Counted from the stretch's first letter, positions 36,035 to 48,239 are shown. The stretch is DNA of 64,000 bases from Azadirachta indica (GCA_022749755.1 CM040445.1:17567182-17631181), one strand, 5' to 3'. Translations and numbers: made by a program. Notes: generated by a model from the sequence alone, not told the origin.

Positions 36035-36134
36035 NNNNNNNNNNNNNNNNNNNNNNNNNNNNNNNNNNNNNNNNNNNNNNNNNNNNNNNNNNNNNNNNNN
36101 NNNNNNNNNNNNNNNNNNNNNNNNNNNNNNNNNN
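36035..36134. other. Assembly gap (exactly 100 N)
   Basis: A run of 100 N, the conventional placeholder for a gap of unknown length. It separates the PPR reading frame from a 5'-truncated copia element. Confidence 0.98.
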
Positions 36135-36199
36135 GGTCTATTTTCTAAAGACCAAAGATAAAACATTTCAAACATTCAAGTAATGGAAGATGATGATTG

Positions 36200-38980
36200 A
36201 GAAGTAGACAAGTAGACAATTCAAGTATCATAGGACTGATAATTGTTTGGAATATTGCAATTCTGAATTTCATGAGTTTTACAGCAAGGAAAAAATAGTG
36301 AGACACCACAACAAAATAAAGTTGCAGAACATATGAACAGAACACTGTTGGAGAAAGCTCATTGTATGCTTTCTCATTCCGGTTTGTCAAAAGGTATTTG
36401 GGGCTAAAACAGTTAACATTGTATGTTATTTGGTAAATAGCTCTCCATCTACAACTATTGATTGGAAGATTCCTTTCGAGCTATGATCAATTACACTTAC
36501 TGATTATACTCACTTGAGAGTATTTGGTTACCCAGTATATATTTGTGTTAATAATGATAAATTTGAACCAAAGGCAAAGAAATGCATATTTCTAGGATAT
36601 GCATCTAGAATGAAAGAAAACAAATTATGGTGCTCAGATTTAAAGTTTTTAAGTTTTGTGATTAGTAAGGATGTTACATTTAATGAGTTTGCTACATTTG
36701 ACCATTAAAAGGATGAGTTAACAATTATAAAAGACCATGGTGTCAGCGAGTAGGTAGAGCTTGAGGTAGAAACTCCAACAACACAATAGCCCACATAGCA
36801 GAGGATAAATGATATGTAGAGTGTTGATACAAATAGTCAACAATATGAAGATACACAAGAATAGCAAGATAGCATTGCCATTAGAAGGCCAAGGCGACAG
36901 ATTCGACCACTTGACTGTTATGGTTACACTGATATGGTTTCATATATGTTATATATGGCTGAGACAATGACCACATATGAGCCTACTACTTTTAAGTAAA
37001 CAATATCTTGTTCAAAACCAGAACAGTGGATGGGTGTTATGACGGAGGAGATAGAGTCTTTATACAAGAATTAGATATGAGAGTTAGTGACATTGCCTAA
37101 GGGACAATGAGTTATAGGATATAAATAGGTCTACAAAAAAAAGGAAGGGATGTTAGAGGCTGACGTTCCTAGATATGAACCATGTCTCGTAGCAAAACGT
37201 TATACACAGAAAAAGGAAATTGACTTCAATAAGGTATTTTCTCCAATTATGAAACATAGTTCTATCAGAGTGCTGCTAACTTTGATTGTTATTATGATTT
37301 TTATTTTGAGCAGTTAAATGTCAAAACAACATTTTTGGATGGCACATTGGAGGAGTAGATTTACATGAGTCAGTCAAAGAGTTTTATTTCTTCAAATAAA
37401 CAAGACCAGGTTTGTCTTCTTAAAAAATTCTAATATGGTTTGAAGTAGTCTCCTAAACAGTAGTATAAAAATTTGTTAATTTTATATTTAATTATGGATA
37501 CACTAGAAGTGTTTATGATAGTTGTTTGTACCATAAAAGACTCTATAATGATAGCTACATTTATTTGTTATTATATGTTGAGGACATATTGATAGCTGCG
37601 AAAAATACGTTAGATATTGATTCATTGAAAAAATAGTTGCGTAATGAGTTTAAGATGAAAGAATTTGGTATAATAAAGAAGATTTTGGGTATGGAGATTC
37701 ACAAGGACAGGGGATCAAGGACTTTATTCTTATCACAAAAGGGTCACATTAAGAAAGTTCTTGACAGGTTTAACATGAGTAACTACAAGCCTGTGAGTAC
37801 ATCATTAGCAACCTACTTCAAATTATTTGCAAATTTGTCACCCACAACACAAGAGGAATTAGAGTATATGAAGCATATTCGTTATTCCAATACAATTGAA
37901 AGTCTCATGTATGCTATGATTTGTATTAGACTTGATTTGGCTCATGCTATGAGTGTAATGAGTAGTTTCATAACTTCTCCTAAAAAAGAATACTAGAATA
38001 ATGTGAAGTGGATATTGTGGTATTTAAAGGGCACTAGTCATGTAGGACTGGTAGCTAATAAAGCAACATTAAATGTGACAGAGTTAACAAGTTATATTGA
38101 TTATAATTATGGAAGAGATTTAGACAAAAAAGATCATTGACGGGTTATGTTTCTACCTTATTTGGGTGTGCCATTAGTTGGAAGGCAACATTGTAAGTTA
38201 CAATGACATTGTCGACTACAGAGGTTGAATACATGACTATTGCAGAAGCAGTAAAGGAAGTTTTATGGCTGAGAAGTCTTATGAGTAATCTTAGGTTGTC
38301 ACAACAACATACAATTATACATTATGGTTTCAGAGGGTTCTATTATAGTACAGAAGATTTCTATACACGAGAATCCAGCGGACATGTTGACCAAAGTAAT
38401 TCCTATAGTCAAGTTCAAGCGTTGCTTGGACTTGATTTGTATTTGCAGCATTTGTTGAGCATTCAAGGACATAAGGAAGAGGTTCAGGTAAATATGTGCC
38501 AAGATAGAGATTTGTAGAATTTGTTACTCATATTTAGAAACTGATACAATATATTAGGATATACTGACGTAATCGAGGTCGAGCTCATCAAGGATGCAAG
38601 GAGGAGAAACGCCCCTTGTTGAGAGTTGGGGGCAACGCCCCCACCTATTTATGGTATTGTATATGTGTGTATATATATATATTATATGGGTTTGATTTCT
38701 GCACGGGCTTGACTCGACCCGAGTATAGCCCAAATAAGACCTAAAACCCGAAATACATATTTAGGCATTTAAGGCAAACATTGTACTGTTCTCTCTTTCT
38801 TCATCTAGTGAATTCCGCCTCCCTCTCTCCCATGGTTTTTTCTTTGAAATTTTTAAAAGTTTTCCACATAAATTTGCTGTTATTTATGATTTCTTATATT
38901 TTATATTTGCTTGATTACTTAATTTTGCATAACACTATGAGTTTTTATGAGTCATTGCTTTTGCAAGAACTGGAAAATTG
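36200..38980 (+). mobile_element. Ty1/copia element truncated at the assembly gap
   Basis: Plus-strand pol from the middle of integrase to RNase H, followed by an LTR-like stretch starting TGTAGAATTTGTTACTC at about 38513. The LTR includes a GTTGGGGGCAACGCCCCC inverted repeat (about 38627-38651) and a TATATATATATTATATGG stretch; its right end is not defined. The 5' LTR, gag, protease and half of integrase are missing exactly where the gap lies. Confidence 0.75.
36215..38517 (+). pseudogene. Copia integrase/RT/RNase H remnant
   Basis: Frames with stops give, in order: EYCNSEFHEF-like residues (36250), EHMNRTLLEKAHCMLSHSGL (36330), LRVFGYPVYICVNNDKFEPK and CIFLGYASRMKENKLWCSDL in the open stretch 36514-36708, VISKDVTFNEFA, the RT box YVEDILIAA (37577, the first catalytic Asp of YVDD is Glu), a 119-codon block 37637-37996 (FKMKEFGIIKKILGMEIHKD, SQKGHIKKVLDRFNM), and RNase H motifs TLSTTEVEYMTIAEAVKEVL (38203) and ADMLTKVIPIVKF-like residues (38380). 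This is a Tork/SIRE-like plant copia by eye. Confidence 0.85.
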
Positions 38981-39230
38981 ACTTTATCTCATGAGGAATA
39001 ATATGTTGAATACCATGAACCTGATGAAGATTTATTCTATAAGGGCATGATTTCAACCATGAAGATATCAACAGTGATGAAGATCATCTGGACCTGTAGA
39101 CTATCCTTATGGCCTCCTTGAGTAAACTAGCAATCTCTTGTTGATCCCTCAACTTTGAAGAAGCCCTCATGAAAGCAGTTGACGACACTACTACGAGGGT
39201 AATTTAATTAGTTACATGCAAGAAAACTTA
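38981..39230 (+). other. Coding-like fragment of unknown origin
   Basis: Frames with shifts read YHEPDEDLFYKGHDFNHEDI (near 39010) and MASLSKLAIS followed by LNFEEALMKAVDDTTTR (39110-39196) before a GT. The composition resembles a real protein segment, but I recognise no family. It could be a captured or neighbouring gene fragment. Confidence 0.25.
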
Positions 39231-39356
39231 GTTTATCGAATATACCTACACATCAAATGTAAATTTTTAATGGATTCAAGTGCATGTGTTTGAATGTGGG
39301 GTTTGAATTGTTAATATATATTACTAAAGAAGTAATTAACAAGATGAGAATTAGAC

Positions 39357-39745
39357 TAATTAATAGTTTACTTGATATAAAGTTTTAAATAAAACTTTTT
39401 TGAGTAGACCTTTGATCATAGAATTTTATAAATAAAGTTTTTAATAAAAATTTATTAATTATTTTATTATCACAAATAAGTTTTGAAAAAAATTAAATAA
39501 TTATTTTAATAGATAAATTTTTAATGTACTATTTAAAAAAAAAATAACATTTTTAAAATAAACTAAAGATATTTTAGATAATTTTATTTTTTAAAAAAAT
39601 TAAAAATGTTCTACTAGCCAAAATTCTAAATCTTTTACCTCTTGCTATGAAAAAAAAAAACTTTTTTAATTATCAAAAATTTTTCTTTAGTACCAACTAA
39701 TGATATCCCAAAATTTAAAAAAAAGTTTTTGTCATAAAAAAAAAT
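39357..39745. repeat. Second, decayed copy of the Tourist-like MITE
   Basis: Collinear with 17530-17900: TTTTTAATAAAAATTTATTAAT matches AATTTTTAATAAAAGTTTATT, and both share CACAAATAA-TTTT, AATAGATAAATTTTTAATGT and TTTTAGATAATTTTATTTTTT-like blocks in order. Ends are degraded. Confidence 0.6.
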
Positions 39746-40240
39746 AAGCTTAAAATATTCCATTGTTTATGCTCTGAGATATTAGAGAGGTATTTATTAT
39801 ACCTATATATAAAAAAAGGAATCATTTATTTCATAAAATATATTGTAGTAGTGCCAAAGATAATCATAACATGGATAAGAAAACCTAAGAACCCTGCAAT
39901 TTTTTTTTCAAAAATCTTTGTGCCAAAGTAAAAGGAGGAAGGAATTAATTTAGCTTCCTTAATAAATCCCATATTATACAACTGTATCCTAACAGTGCAA
40001 AGAACAAGCCAGCAGATATTAGCTTGAATACAGATGCCTCAGGAAATCTCTCAAGCATTTTTCATAAAGCAATCGACCTGATAATTCGATATGAAATAGC
40101 AATAGCATAAGGAACTCTTCTGTTGTTAAAAACCATCGATCAACTGATTATATCTTTGAAAAAAAAAAACATTTAGAAAAGAGAACAATCCAAAAGGAAT
40201 TGAAAAAATGTTTGGACTGAAAGGCAAACTGTTATAAAAG
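39746..40240. other. Gene-free spacer
   Basis: AT-rich, no coding potential or repeat boundary seen. Confidence 0.35.
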
Positions 40241-40244
40241 GCAA

Positions 40245-40800
40245 TCACTCCACCATTTGAAGTTGTTTGGATGTATGAATTCTCCGCAAGGCTTCCAGTA
40301 TGGAGCAGTCTTTTTCAATATCTTATGCCAACCAAAAAGGGACCTAAAATGTGAATGAAGCATATGGTCGTTTTGATTGTGATATGTGAATAATGCACTA
40401 AGGCACATCTACATATGTTCGTGTTTAATTATGAGGTAAAAACAAGTATATCAAATGCCAACATGTTTATGCTTACCTCAATGTAGTTCTGAGTTCTTCA
40501 ATAGTCATGACCAGAAGTCTCTTGGGATCATCCATTATACTCTGAATTTTAACTTCCTTACCTTCCACACAATCTCATACAGAGCAATTAACAACAAAAA
40601 CTTTCAGTCCTGCACTAATCATTATTAAAATTATACATACAAAACCCAGAAAATAATCAACTAAACTAAGTAAAGCAACGTCCCGACTTCAGGCTCGTAG
40701 CCATTAATCCTTTCCTGCTTTTGTCTCCCATGTCATCAATTGATGATGCTGGTTTTGATGAAATCCAAAGAAGTCGTGTTTAGACGTTACTGCTCTTGCT
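40245..40800 (-). pseudogene. Exon-like fragments of an unidentified gene
   Basis: On the minus strand, an AG at about 40549 precedes a stretch reading SIMDDPKRLLVMTIEELRTT and then LR, followed by a GT donor (40478). Downstream, after another AG (about 40347), a frame reads DIEKDCSILEALRRIHTSKQ and LQMVE before a stop (about 40250), but it contains an earlier TAA. Upstream, after a TTTCAG (about 40803), a frame reads SSIDDMGDKSRKGLMATSLK. The pieces look like exons of one helical protein, with at least one stop, so it is probably a pseudogene. I cannot name the family. Confidence 0.35.
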
Positions 40801-41478
40801 CTGAAAGAAACCAAGTTTCCAATTATATATGAAACTCCCTGAAGTCACTACAAGCTACAGTGAAGATTATACAATAGCAACAGCATAATTACTAATAAAG
40901 AATTAAAAAATCACAATAATGAAAGCAGTAGACATCTAGGTTGCAATAATTTTAATATGACGCTAATTTAAATATAATCCCAAAAATTTGCATTTAACTA
41001 TTAAAATCATAATAACGTACGTGTACTACCAAATGCAAAATTAAAATCATGTACAGTACATTTAATAATCCATCGTTGATAAGCACAGTTTTGCATGTTT
41101 ATCAAAATGGGAAGTTTCTTGTTTCCAGTTCCTGAAAATTAGCATATAAAGTATCATAAGCAATACAATTTAACGTTAGAATAAGACCTCAAATATCTTA
41201 CAAAGTTATCTAATAGAATACCTACACTCAAGTATAGTCAATAGAAGACACCAAACAAGAGCTCCCGCCCTATAGTGGATAATGAAGATTTTTATTTCTT
41301 ACTCTTTACCAACCCAAAAGAGAAAAGGAAAAAATAGATAAATAGATAGATGTTAGTTTATATAAATAGTATGTTTTGTAAGTTATTAAAATATCATCTT
41401 TTTTCTTCCATTTTGCAATGACTGTTAAAGAGTTATTTCTTCCTTTTCCTCGTTTTCTGTAAGTCAATTGGGCAACTA

Positions 41479-41661
41479 ATGATAATAAAACATTCAAGGA
41501 ATAAATATTTCCAAAATTTGAAGAAGAATGTATATCATCATGCTCACTTACCAAACCAAACTGTTAGAAAGAGTGGATTACAATCTCCAAAATTAAGAGA
41601 GAATCTGTGGCTGAATGAATCTCAGAACCTTAAAGCATCCGAAAATATGCATCAACGCTAA
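41479..41661 (+). other. Short open frame of unknown nature
   Basis: 60 codons with protein-like composition in the second half (VRKSGLQSPKLRENLWLNES). No family recognised and no splice context; kept only because the composition is unusual for the surroundings. Confidence 0.15.
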
Positions 41662-41816
41662 AACCAAAGCAATTAGTTGCATTGAACATGTAAAGTGAAA
41701 CAACCTAATATCCAAATGCTTATGAAATCATGAAAATCGCAGCGTCAAACGAAGACAATTCGAAGGGTTGTATAAGTATCAGCAATTTGGGCATAACCAT
41801 TTGAAGGGCAGTTTTA

Positions 41817-43864
41817 ACTGCCAATCTCAAGGCTAAATGTAATAGAGGGCTCAGATTGAGTAGATGGCGGTTTTGGAGTGTAGTTGGGACTAGGCATCTC
41901 ATTTGGAAGAATTGGCAATGGTAATTCATTATTAAGAAACTCAACAACTTGTCTTGCTATTGATCTCTGCTTATAATCTGGATTAGCACGCCATAATCTA
42001 ACAATCAATAGACATTCCATTTCTTGCTTGTTGAAATTCATCTTTCTTGTTCCGTAGAGCTCCCTAACCTACTGCACCAAGCTCAGATAGGATGACTCAT
42101 CTTTATGTTTTCTTTTTTTTCCATTAGCAATTTCGAGAATTACAATTCCAAAGTTGTAAATGTCTAACTCTTTACTTGCTCGACCTTCATAGTAATATTC
42201 AGGGGCTATGTATCCATAGTCGTCAGTACTATCTGCGTAGTTTGAGGGCTCGACTTCGAATCCAAAAAGTTGGCTACTCCAAAATCTCCAATCTTGACAT
42301 TGAAACTTATATCCAACAAAACATTAGCCGACTTAATATCTCTATGAAGCATATATACAGGGCCTTGATTGCTCGTGAAGATATAGCAAAGTTAGGTCCA
42401 AATCAAAGACTATGTTGTATCTCAATTCTTATGAAAGACGATTTCCATTTGCGAAGAGATGTTTGTCTAAGCTTCCATTTTGCAATCACTAGACAAGTAG
42501 AAGCTCACCTCCATCATTGCTCTAACCAAGCAATGGAACAATATTCTTGTATTCTACCAGGCTCATTATCTTTAATTCAATGGCGAAAACTTCTTTAGCA
42601 TAGTGACAATATACATAGGACCTCTTTACAACAATTGGTTCAAAAAGAATTGCTTAAGAAACCTTTGTAGACACATCCAGTCTCCTTTACCCCAACAATC
42701 TTTCCTTGAAAAGTTATTGGTGGCTGAAGCTAACTCTCCATAAGAATATATTACTAAAGGATTCTTTCTATGTCTTCACTTTGGAGACAGAGAAATTGGT
42801 TGTTGCTGCTTTTGTAGCACCAAACAACATACAAAAACCACTGTAATTGAAAGAAGAAAACAAAGTATTGCACCCACTTCTGAAATGTTAGACCTTTTAG
42901 ATGTCTTGCTCATGTATGAAACCAATAAATTGCGTTGACGGGAGCTTCTGCGTGATACGGCAAAGGCAGACTGATAAGGAAGAGTTAAATTGTTAGCACT
43001 TAAGCGAACACCCACCTGGCAAGGGGCAAGCCATGACCTTTCTTTTTATAGCTTTATGCTGAAACCGAGACTATTCACTGCGTTAAACTATACTAACCAG
43101 ATGATGCTACTTCCAAGAATGTTATGCGGGCTTAAACTAAGTCTGATAAGTTTGATAGTGATACAGATCACATTGATGACTTGGCACTTGATTTCCTAGT
43201 CAAATGAGATCGAATTAAATGATGGGATTGGGCGATTTAATTTTTGAATAAATTTTCCTTCTTTCAATTTTCAATTTAATCCATTAGCTTGGGATTTTTA
43301 GTTCTTTTACATCCTCAGCTAGCATAAATAATTCCTAATGGGATGTTAAAAGACAAGCTGAGTTATATTGAGTATTGTAATCTTTTAGCCTGTTTTGGAA
43401 TTCAGTTGAATCAACAAAATGTGGCTTTAATTTGTTCAGTTTCGTATTTGTTTTCAAATCAACAGAATTGTTTCTTTTCCTCCCATCCTCCTATCTCTTT
43501 TTTCTATTTTGACGCTGCATTAGCTAGGCTATAATTTGAAGGTCTAATACTATTCTAGTTAATAAAGTAGAATAGAGTGCTTAAGTTTGAAAAAATAACC
43601 TTGAAGTTCTGAACCAATGTCCCAATTGGATTATACGGCCAGAATATTTGAATCGTTTGTGAACTCTAGTGTGCTATATGTACCAATCTCCTTAAGATTG
43701 TGAGATACAACTTCACATGTAGAGCTGAATACGCATTGAAATTTGATGTCTTTAGCATACAAAGAAGTGGGCTCACTTTCACATAGTTGACTAGTAATCA
43801 TGGGATTGAAACAAGAAAACAAGATGGAGAAAAGAAGAAATGAAACAGGAAATTTTGGATTCAA
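41817..43864 (-). pseudogene. L-type lectin receptor kinase (LecRK) pseudogene
   Basis: Minus-strand order from high to low: a signal-peptide-like start MNPKFPVSFLLFSILFSCFN (43864); a membrane segment EVGAILCFLLSITVVFVCCL with VLQKQQQ (about 42800-42880); kinase start YGELASATNNFSRKDCWGKG (about 42700-42760); the catalytic loop HRDIKSANVLLDISFNVKIG followed by DFG (about 42270-42350); and the C-terminal MECLLIVRLWRANPDYKQR, ELPLPILPNEMPSP and EPSITFSLEIGS (41817-42041), which is the typical LecRK clade IX tail. Only about 600 bp remains for the lectin domain and I cannot recognise it there. Multiple stops and frameshifts break the kinase. Intact members are cell-surface receptors in defence and development. 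Confidence 0.82.
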
Positions 43865-44756
43865 AAAGCCACTTCGGCTTCCAGTTAGTGCTTTATGGAC
43901 TAGAAATGGGATTGCAATATACAGGGGTTTTGCAGCAAGCTAGCTAGAAAGAGACACCATAGACTGACGTTGACGATAGTACATGAGTGGAGATGAAAAC
44001 AAGAATTCACTCCGATAGAAGGTTATCACGAAGTTATTCCAAGGTTTATGTATACATATAATATACATAACACTGAGTTTATCCTCTAGATTAAAAATAA
44101 AGGACCCTTTTTCTATCCAATTGGGATGCAACAGAACTAACGAGATGAGCAATTGGCAAACAAAATAAACTTCGTTTAAGGAAGATAACATAATCTATTA
44201 TATCACATTGAAGAGATCGACATTCGGTCCCTTGAGATGCCGCCAGCTTTATTCAATTACTCATTGCCGTTGTCAAATACTCGTTCCCACCGCTGTCGTA
44301 ATAGGATTTAGCGGGAGAACAAATGAGAGAGACTGGGGTCATTTGATGGGGGAGGGTGGGGGTGGGTTAAAATAGTTTAATTATTTTTAGATAGTTTTAA
44401 AATTAACAATTATTTTTTGATATTTTTGAAATTTCCTTTATGATTTTCGACAATTTCTTGAATTTTCCATCTTAGTTTAATTAAAAATTAAAAAAAAATT
44501 CTAGATTCATAACATAGCAGTGGTGACAATAGTGACAAAGGTCGTCTTGAAATGGATGGTGTACGGTTATCGAGGCTGCCCACAATATTGTTTTTAAAAG
44601 AATTTGTAATAAACAAAAAATAAAAAAATTATTTTTTAATTAATTATCTATAAAAAAAATAATAGATTAATTATTTGTATTTGGATAAATTTATCTTTTC
44701 ATTAAATTCGTTGGGTATGATAGTAAAATAGTAGTTTAATTAGTTTAAAGCAGCCC
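43865..44756. other. Gene-free spacer
   Basis: The open stretch 43940-44191 (minus) has no recognisable family. A G-rich run (GGGGGAGGGTGGGGGTGGG) lies at about 44349-44366; otherwise AT-rich. Confidence 0.35.
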
Positions 44757-44931
44757 ACTTTTATTTTTAACCCAAAAAAATTAAAAAAAACAAAATTTAC
44801 CCCCTTAAGTTGAATCTAATTACCCATTTTTTTTCAAAGGTTTCAAAAAGCCCTTCACCCCCTCACCATTACCTCCCTCGTCATTAAAAACCATTTTTTT
44901 AGTGTAATTATTTTTAGGGAGAATACTCATT

Positions 44932-45452
44932 ACTCCTATTTTTTAAATCAATACTTCGTTATTTTTTTTTTTTTTTTTTAATATTCTATTACCCCTTGAT
45001 TCTTTTTATTTTTCAATTTTACTCTTTAATTCAATTAGTTTATAAAATAATAAAATCAAAAATATTTAAAATATTAAAAAATAAAATCGAAATTCAAAAG
45101 AGTGATGAGATATTAAAGAAAATATAAAGGGATAAAGAGACATTAGCTAAAAAAATAGGAGATAATAGGTATTCTTTCTTATTTTTTTTATCCTTATCTC
45201 TAACTTGTGGGTTTAAATCAATACTTCATTACCTTCTTTTTATTTTATTGATTTTACCCTTCAATTTAATTGATTTATAAAATAGTAAAATAAAAAATAT
45301 TTGAAATATTAAAAGATAAAATTAAAATTTAAAGGAGTGATGAGATATTAAAAAAAAATATAAAGGGGTAAAGGGGTATTAGTTAAAAAAATAGAAAATA
45401 ATGGGTATTCTTTCTTATTTTTTTTTATCCTTATCTCTGACTTGTGGGTTTA
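44932..45452. repeat. Tandem duplication of a small inverted-repeat element (270 + 238 bp)
   Basis: Unit 1 (44945-45214) and unit 2 (45215-45452) both start AAATCAATACTTC and end CTTGTGGGTTT, with GAGTGATGAGATATTAAA inside each. Unit 1 is bounded by inverted ends GAATACTCATTACTCCTATT (about 44935) and, reversed, GAATACCTATTATCTCCTAT (about 45173), so the core is MITE-like. Confidence 0.65.
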
Positions 45453-45469
45453 ATGGAGACTAAAAAGGT

Positions 45470-46275
45470 ATGTGGGCTCATATTACAAATTTAGAAAATG
45501 GTTTGTGTTATTAAAATTATAAAAAAAATATAGACAGTAATTTTATCAAATTAACCCTTAATATAAGAAGGTTTGTGCTACTTCAAAATGAATTATTTTA
45601 TTAATTTCATTAATAATAATAGTTTGAGAAATAAAAAGTACAATCATTAAATAAATATTTTTGTTTGGAGTTAAAGGGCATTTGCAGTTTAATTATGCTT
45701 ATTACACAGCTTAATTGAAAGAGATAAATTAAAACTTGCTTCTTCTTAACTCAATAATTTCTGCTTTATATATTATTTTTCTAATCAAAATAAAAAAATT
45801 AAGAAATACCATTATATTAGAAAGAAAAGTTCAGGGCCGTAATCTAGAAATGATGACTAGTAATGCAATTCGAGTACTCGTCATAAAATTTAAATTTATT
45901 TAAATTAATTTATTATCTAAATATTGATATAAATTAATTAACATTTGTCAAAAGAAATAAATATATGTAGTATAATAATATTTTAATAAATTTAAATGCT
46001 TATATAAATTAATTAAAAATTTATAAATATTTTAAGAAAAATATATTTAGATATGTTGTAGATGACATATTAATAAAATTGGTTAATATTTATATATGTT
46101 TTAAATAATTTATTAATAAACTAATTCATTTGAAATAATACAAACCTTAACATATTAATATCATCATTAATTTAATATGAAAATAATTTCAAAATGATGA
46201 TCTTAATATGAAAGGAGATGAGATTGGACAAGAGAGGAGAGAAGATAAAATGACAAGCTTTAAATGCTGAAGCAC
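45470..46275. other. AT-rich filler inside the foldback element
   Basis: No reading frame, RNA gene or clear repeat boundary. Confidence 0.3.
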
Positions 46276-46689
46276 AGTTCTATCCTTCAAAAAGTAGGTT
46301 TTAACGTAGACGGAGGTAATGGTGAAAGAGTAAAGGGGTTTTTTTTTTCGAAACTTTAAGGAAAAAATAGGTAATAGGTCAGACTTAAGGGAGTAAAAGG
46401 AATTTTTTCCAAAATATTTAACAGGGGAGAATGAAAATTAGAATTCAATTTTTTTTTAAATAAATATCAAATAGCTATTTAAATTAAAAACAATTGTCAG
46501 TTAGACCTTTTATGTTATTTTTTTTGGTTATTGTGTTATGATGAAAAATAATATAATAATTATTATAATTTAAAATTAAAATTAAAAATTAAAAAATATC
46601 TTTAATTTTATATTAAAATGCCATAGTGATCTAAAAATAAATATAAAAAAAAATAAATTATATTTTTTATAAAAAAAACGAAAAACTCA

Positions 46690-46800
46690 AACTTTTTTCT
46701 TTTTTTTTTTCTCTCTCTTTCTCTCCCTTTCTTCTTCTTCTTCTTCTTCTCTTCTTTTTTTTTTTCTTCTTCAATTTCTTCTTCTTCTTCTTTCTTTTTT
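46690..46800. repeat. (CTT)n / polypyrimidine microsatellite
   Basis: Plus strand is nearly pure C/T with several CTTCTTCTTCTT runs. The Lys/Arg-rich open stretch on the minus strand (46667-46924) comes from this repeat. Confidence 0.85.
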
Positions 46801-47089
46801 CTTTCTTTTTATCAGAGAAACCCATGATTTCTTTACTCTTAAAATTCGAACACAAAAATAAATGAACCAAAAGTAAAGAAAAATGAAAACAAAATTTTAA
46901 TATTTTAATGACAACAAAAATCAAGCACCATTGAATCCTCTCATTTTCACCAGTGGATTGTTACAAGTTATCTATTCCTTTTCTTGACCCCAGATTTTGC
47001 AATGTTGAGGCTCCAGTTAATTGCACTTAACCTTACAGGTGCTATTTTTTTTAGATGTGCTCTTTAGAATGGTAATTTGGGATACGATA

Positions 47090-47710
47090 TGAATTCGATA
47101 TCATTAAATAGATTTATATTTGAAAATTTTGATATGAATAATAATCATATCGTATTTGTGTTAACACGGTTATTATTCATGTCATATTCGTGTTTGTCAT
47201 GCAAAACACGATTATTTATTTATGAACGATTAATTAAATGAATAATTATGTTTTAAATAAATATATTTTAATAAAATTAAAAAATATAATATTAATATAG
47301 TTCAATTTCAAGTTTGGTTCCTTGATTGCACCTTAGTTTCACTTCGATTTCAAGCTTCAGTTTCAAAATTTTTTTGAATATTTTTATATGAGTCATCGAG
47401 ATATATAATAATTATAAAAAATAACTTTTAAATTTTATAATTTATGTATAAATTTAAATTTTTTATTTATTTGCAATTTCTGTTAAAATTAAGGGATTAA
47501 ATGAAATTTTATAAACAATTTTGGTTCGAATTTGGTTAAGAACCAAATTTGACTTAACCGACTTGTTCCAAATCGAATAAAACTAAATTTACTTTTAAAA
47601 CTGAGTCAAACTGAATAAAACTAAACTTATTTTTAGAACTAAATCAAATTGAATAGTTTGGTTCGCCTTGATTCAGTTCAATTCGATTCGATTGGTGATT
47701 TTTGTCAAAC
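47090..47710. repeat. Degenerate repeat-rich tract (TCATATCGTATT and AATTCGATTCG motifs)
   Basis: 47090-47240 repeats variants of ATATCGTATTTGTGTT / TCATATTCGTGTTTGTCATG, related to motifs at 51600-51880 (AAACGAATTGTAT repeats). 47510-47700 repeats AACCAAATT / AACTAAATTT / TTCGATTCGATTGG, related to 57840-58260. Both motif types are common in plant non-autonomous DNA elements, but no ends are defined here. Confidence 0.4.
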
Positions 47711-48239
47711 CCTATAAACAACCCCTAATATAATAAGGTTGACAATGAGGCGGGTCAAAGACTCTAATATTTGCCCTTGATTGATTTGAAGATAGATTGG
47801 GGGCATCCCAATTTGGGACGAGAATTCTCGCAAGCTTTTGACCCTGATTTTGATCCCGGTTTAACTTTATACTTAAAAAAATTTCGTATTTGTGTGGATC
47901 AAACCCTAAATCTAGAACAATATTTATAACCATTTTACCACTACACTACTTTATTTAGTTGTTAATATATGTAAATGAAATATATATATATATATTATTA
48001 AAAATATTATTTTTAATTATTATTAGTGATATAAAATAATTATATAATATAATAATAATTTTATCTTTAACAATTATTTAAATACAATTTTTTTACTGAT
48101 ATTTTCTTTATAATTAGTTGAAGGAACAATAATTTGATTTTAATTTAAACTTAAATTCTAATATAATTTTGATTACAAGTATAATTATTTTCTTTCAAAA
48201 ATAAATTTCAACAAATTTATTTAATTTTTACACATAATT

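Larger units (their letters stand above)
44757..46440. mobile_element. Inverted-repeat (foldback) element, ~1.7 kb
   Basis: The left arm (about 44757-44903) and the reverse complement of the right arm (about 46276-46440) match across roughly 150 bp: ACCCCCTTAAGTTGAATCTA against ACTCCCTTAAGTCTGACCTA; GGTTTCAAAAAGCCCTTCA against AGTTTCGAAAAAAAACCCCTT; and CACCATTACCTCC in both. The interior holds a tandemly duplicated MITE and AT-rich filler. No transposase. The target duplication is not resolved. Confidence 0.55.

Noticed and set aside
34584..36161. PPR protein read straight through the N run to a stop at 36161
   Set aside because: The N run is a 100-base placeholder, so frame and sequence after it have no meaning for this protein; the CDS is reported only to 36034.
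42176..42598. 140-codon plus-strand frame
   Set aside because: Antisense shadow of the LecRK kinase domain, which reads clearly on the minus strand.
46667..46924. Lys/Arg-rich minus-strand frame that looks like a basic nuclear protein
   Set aside because: Direct product of a CTT/polypyrimidine microsatellite on the plus strand.
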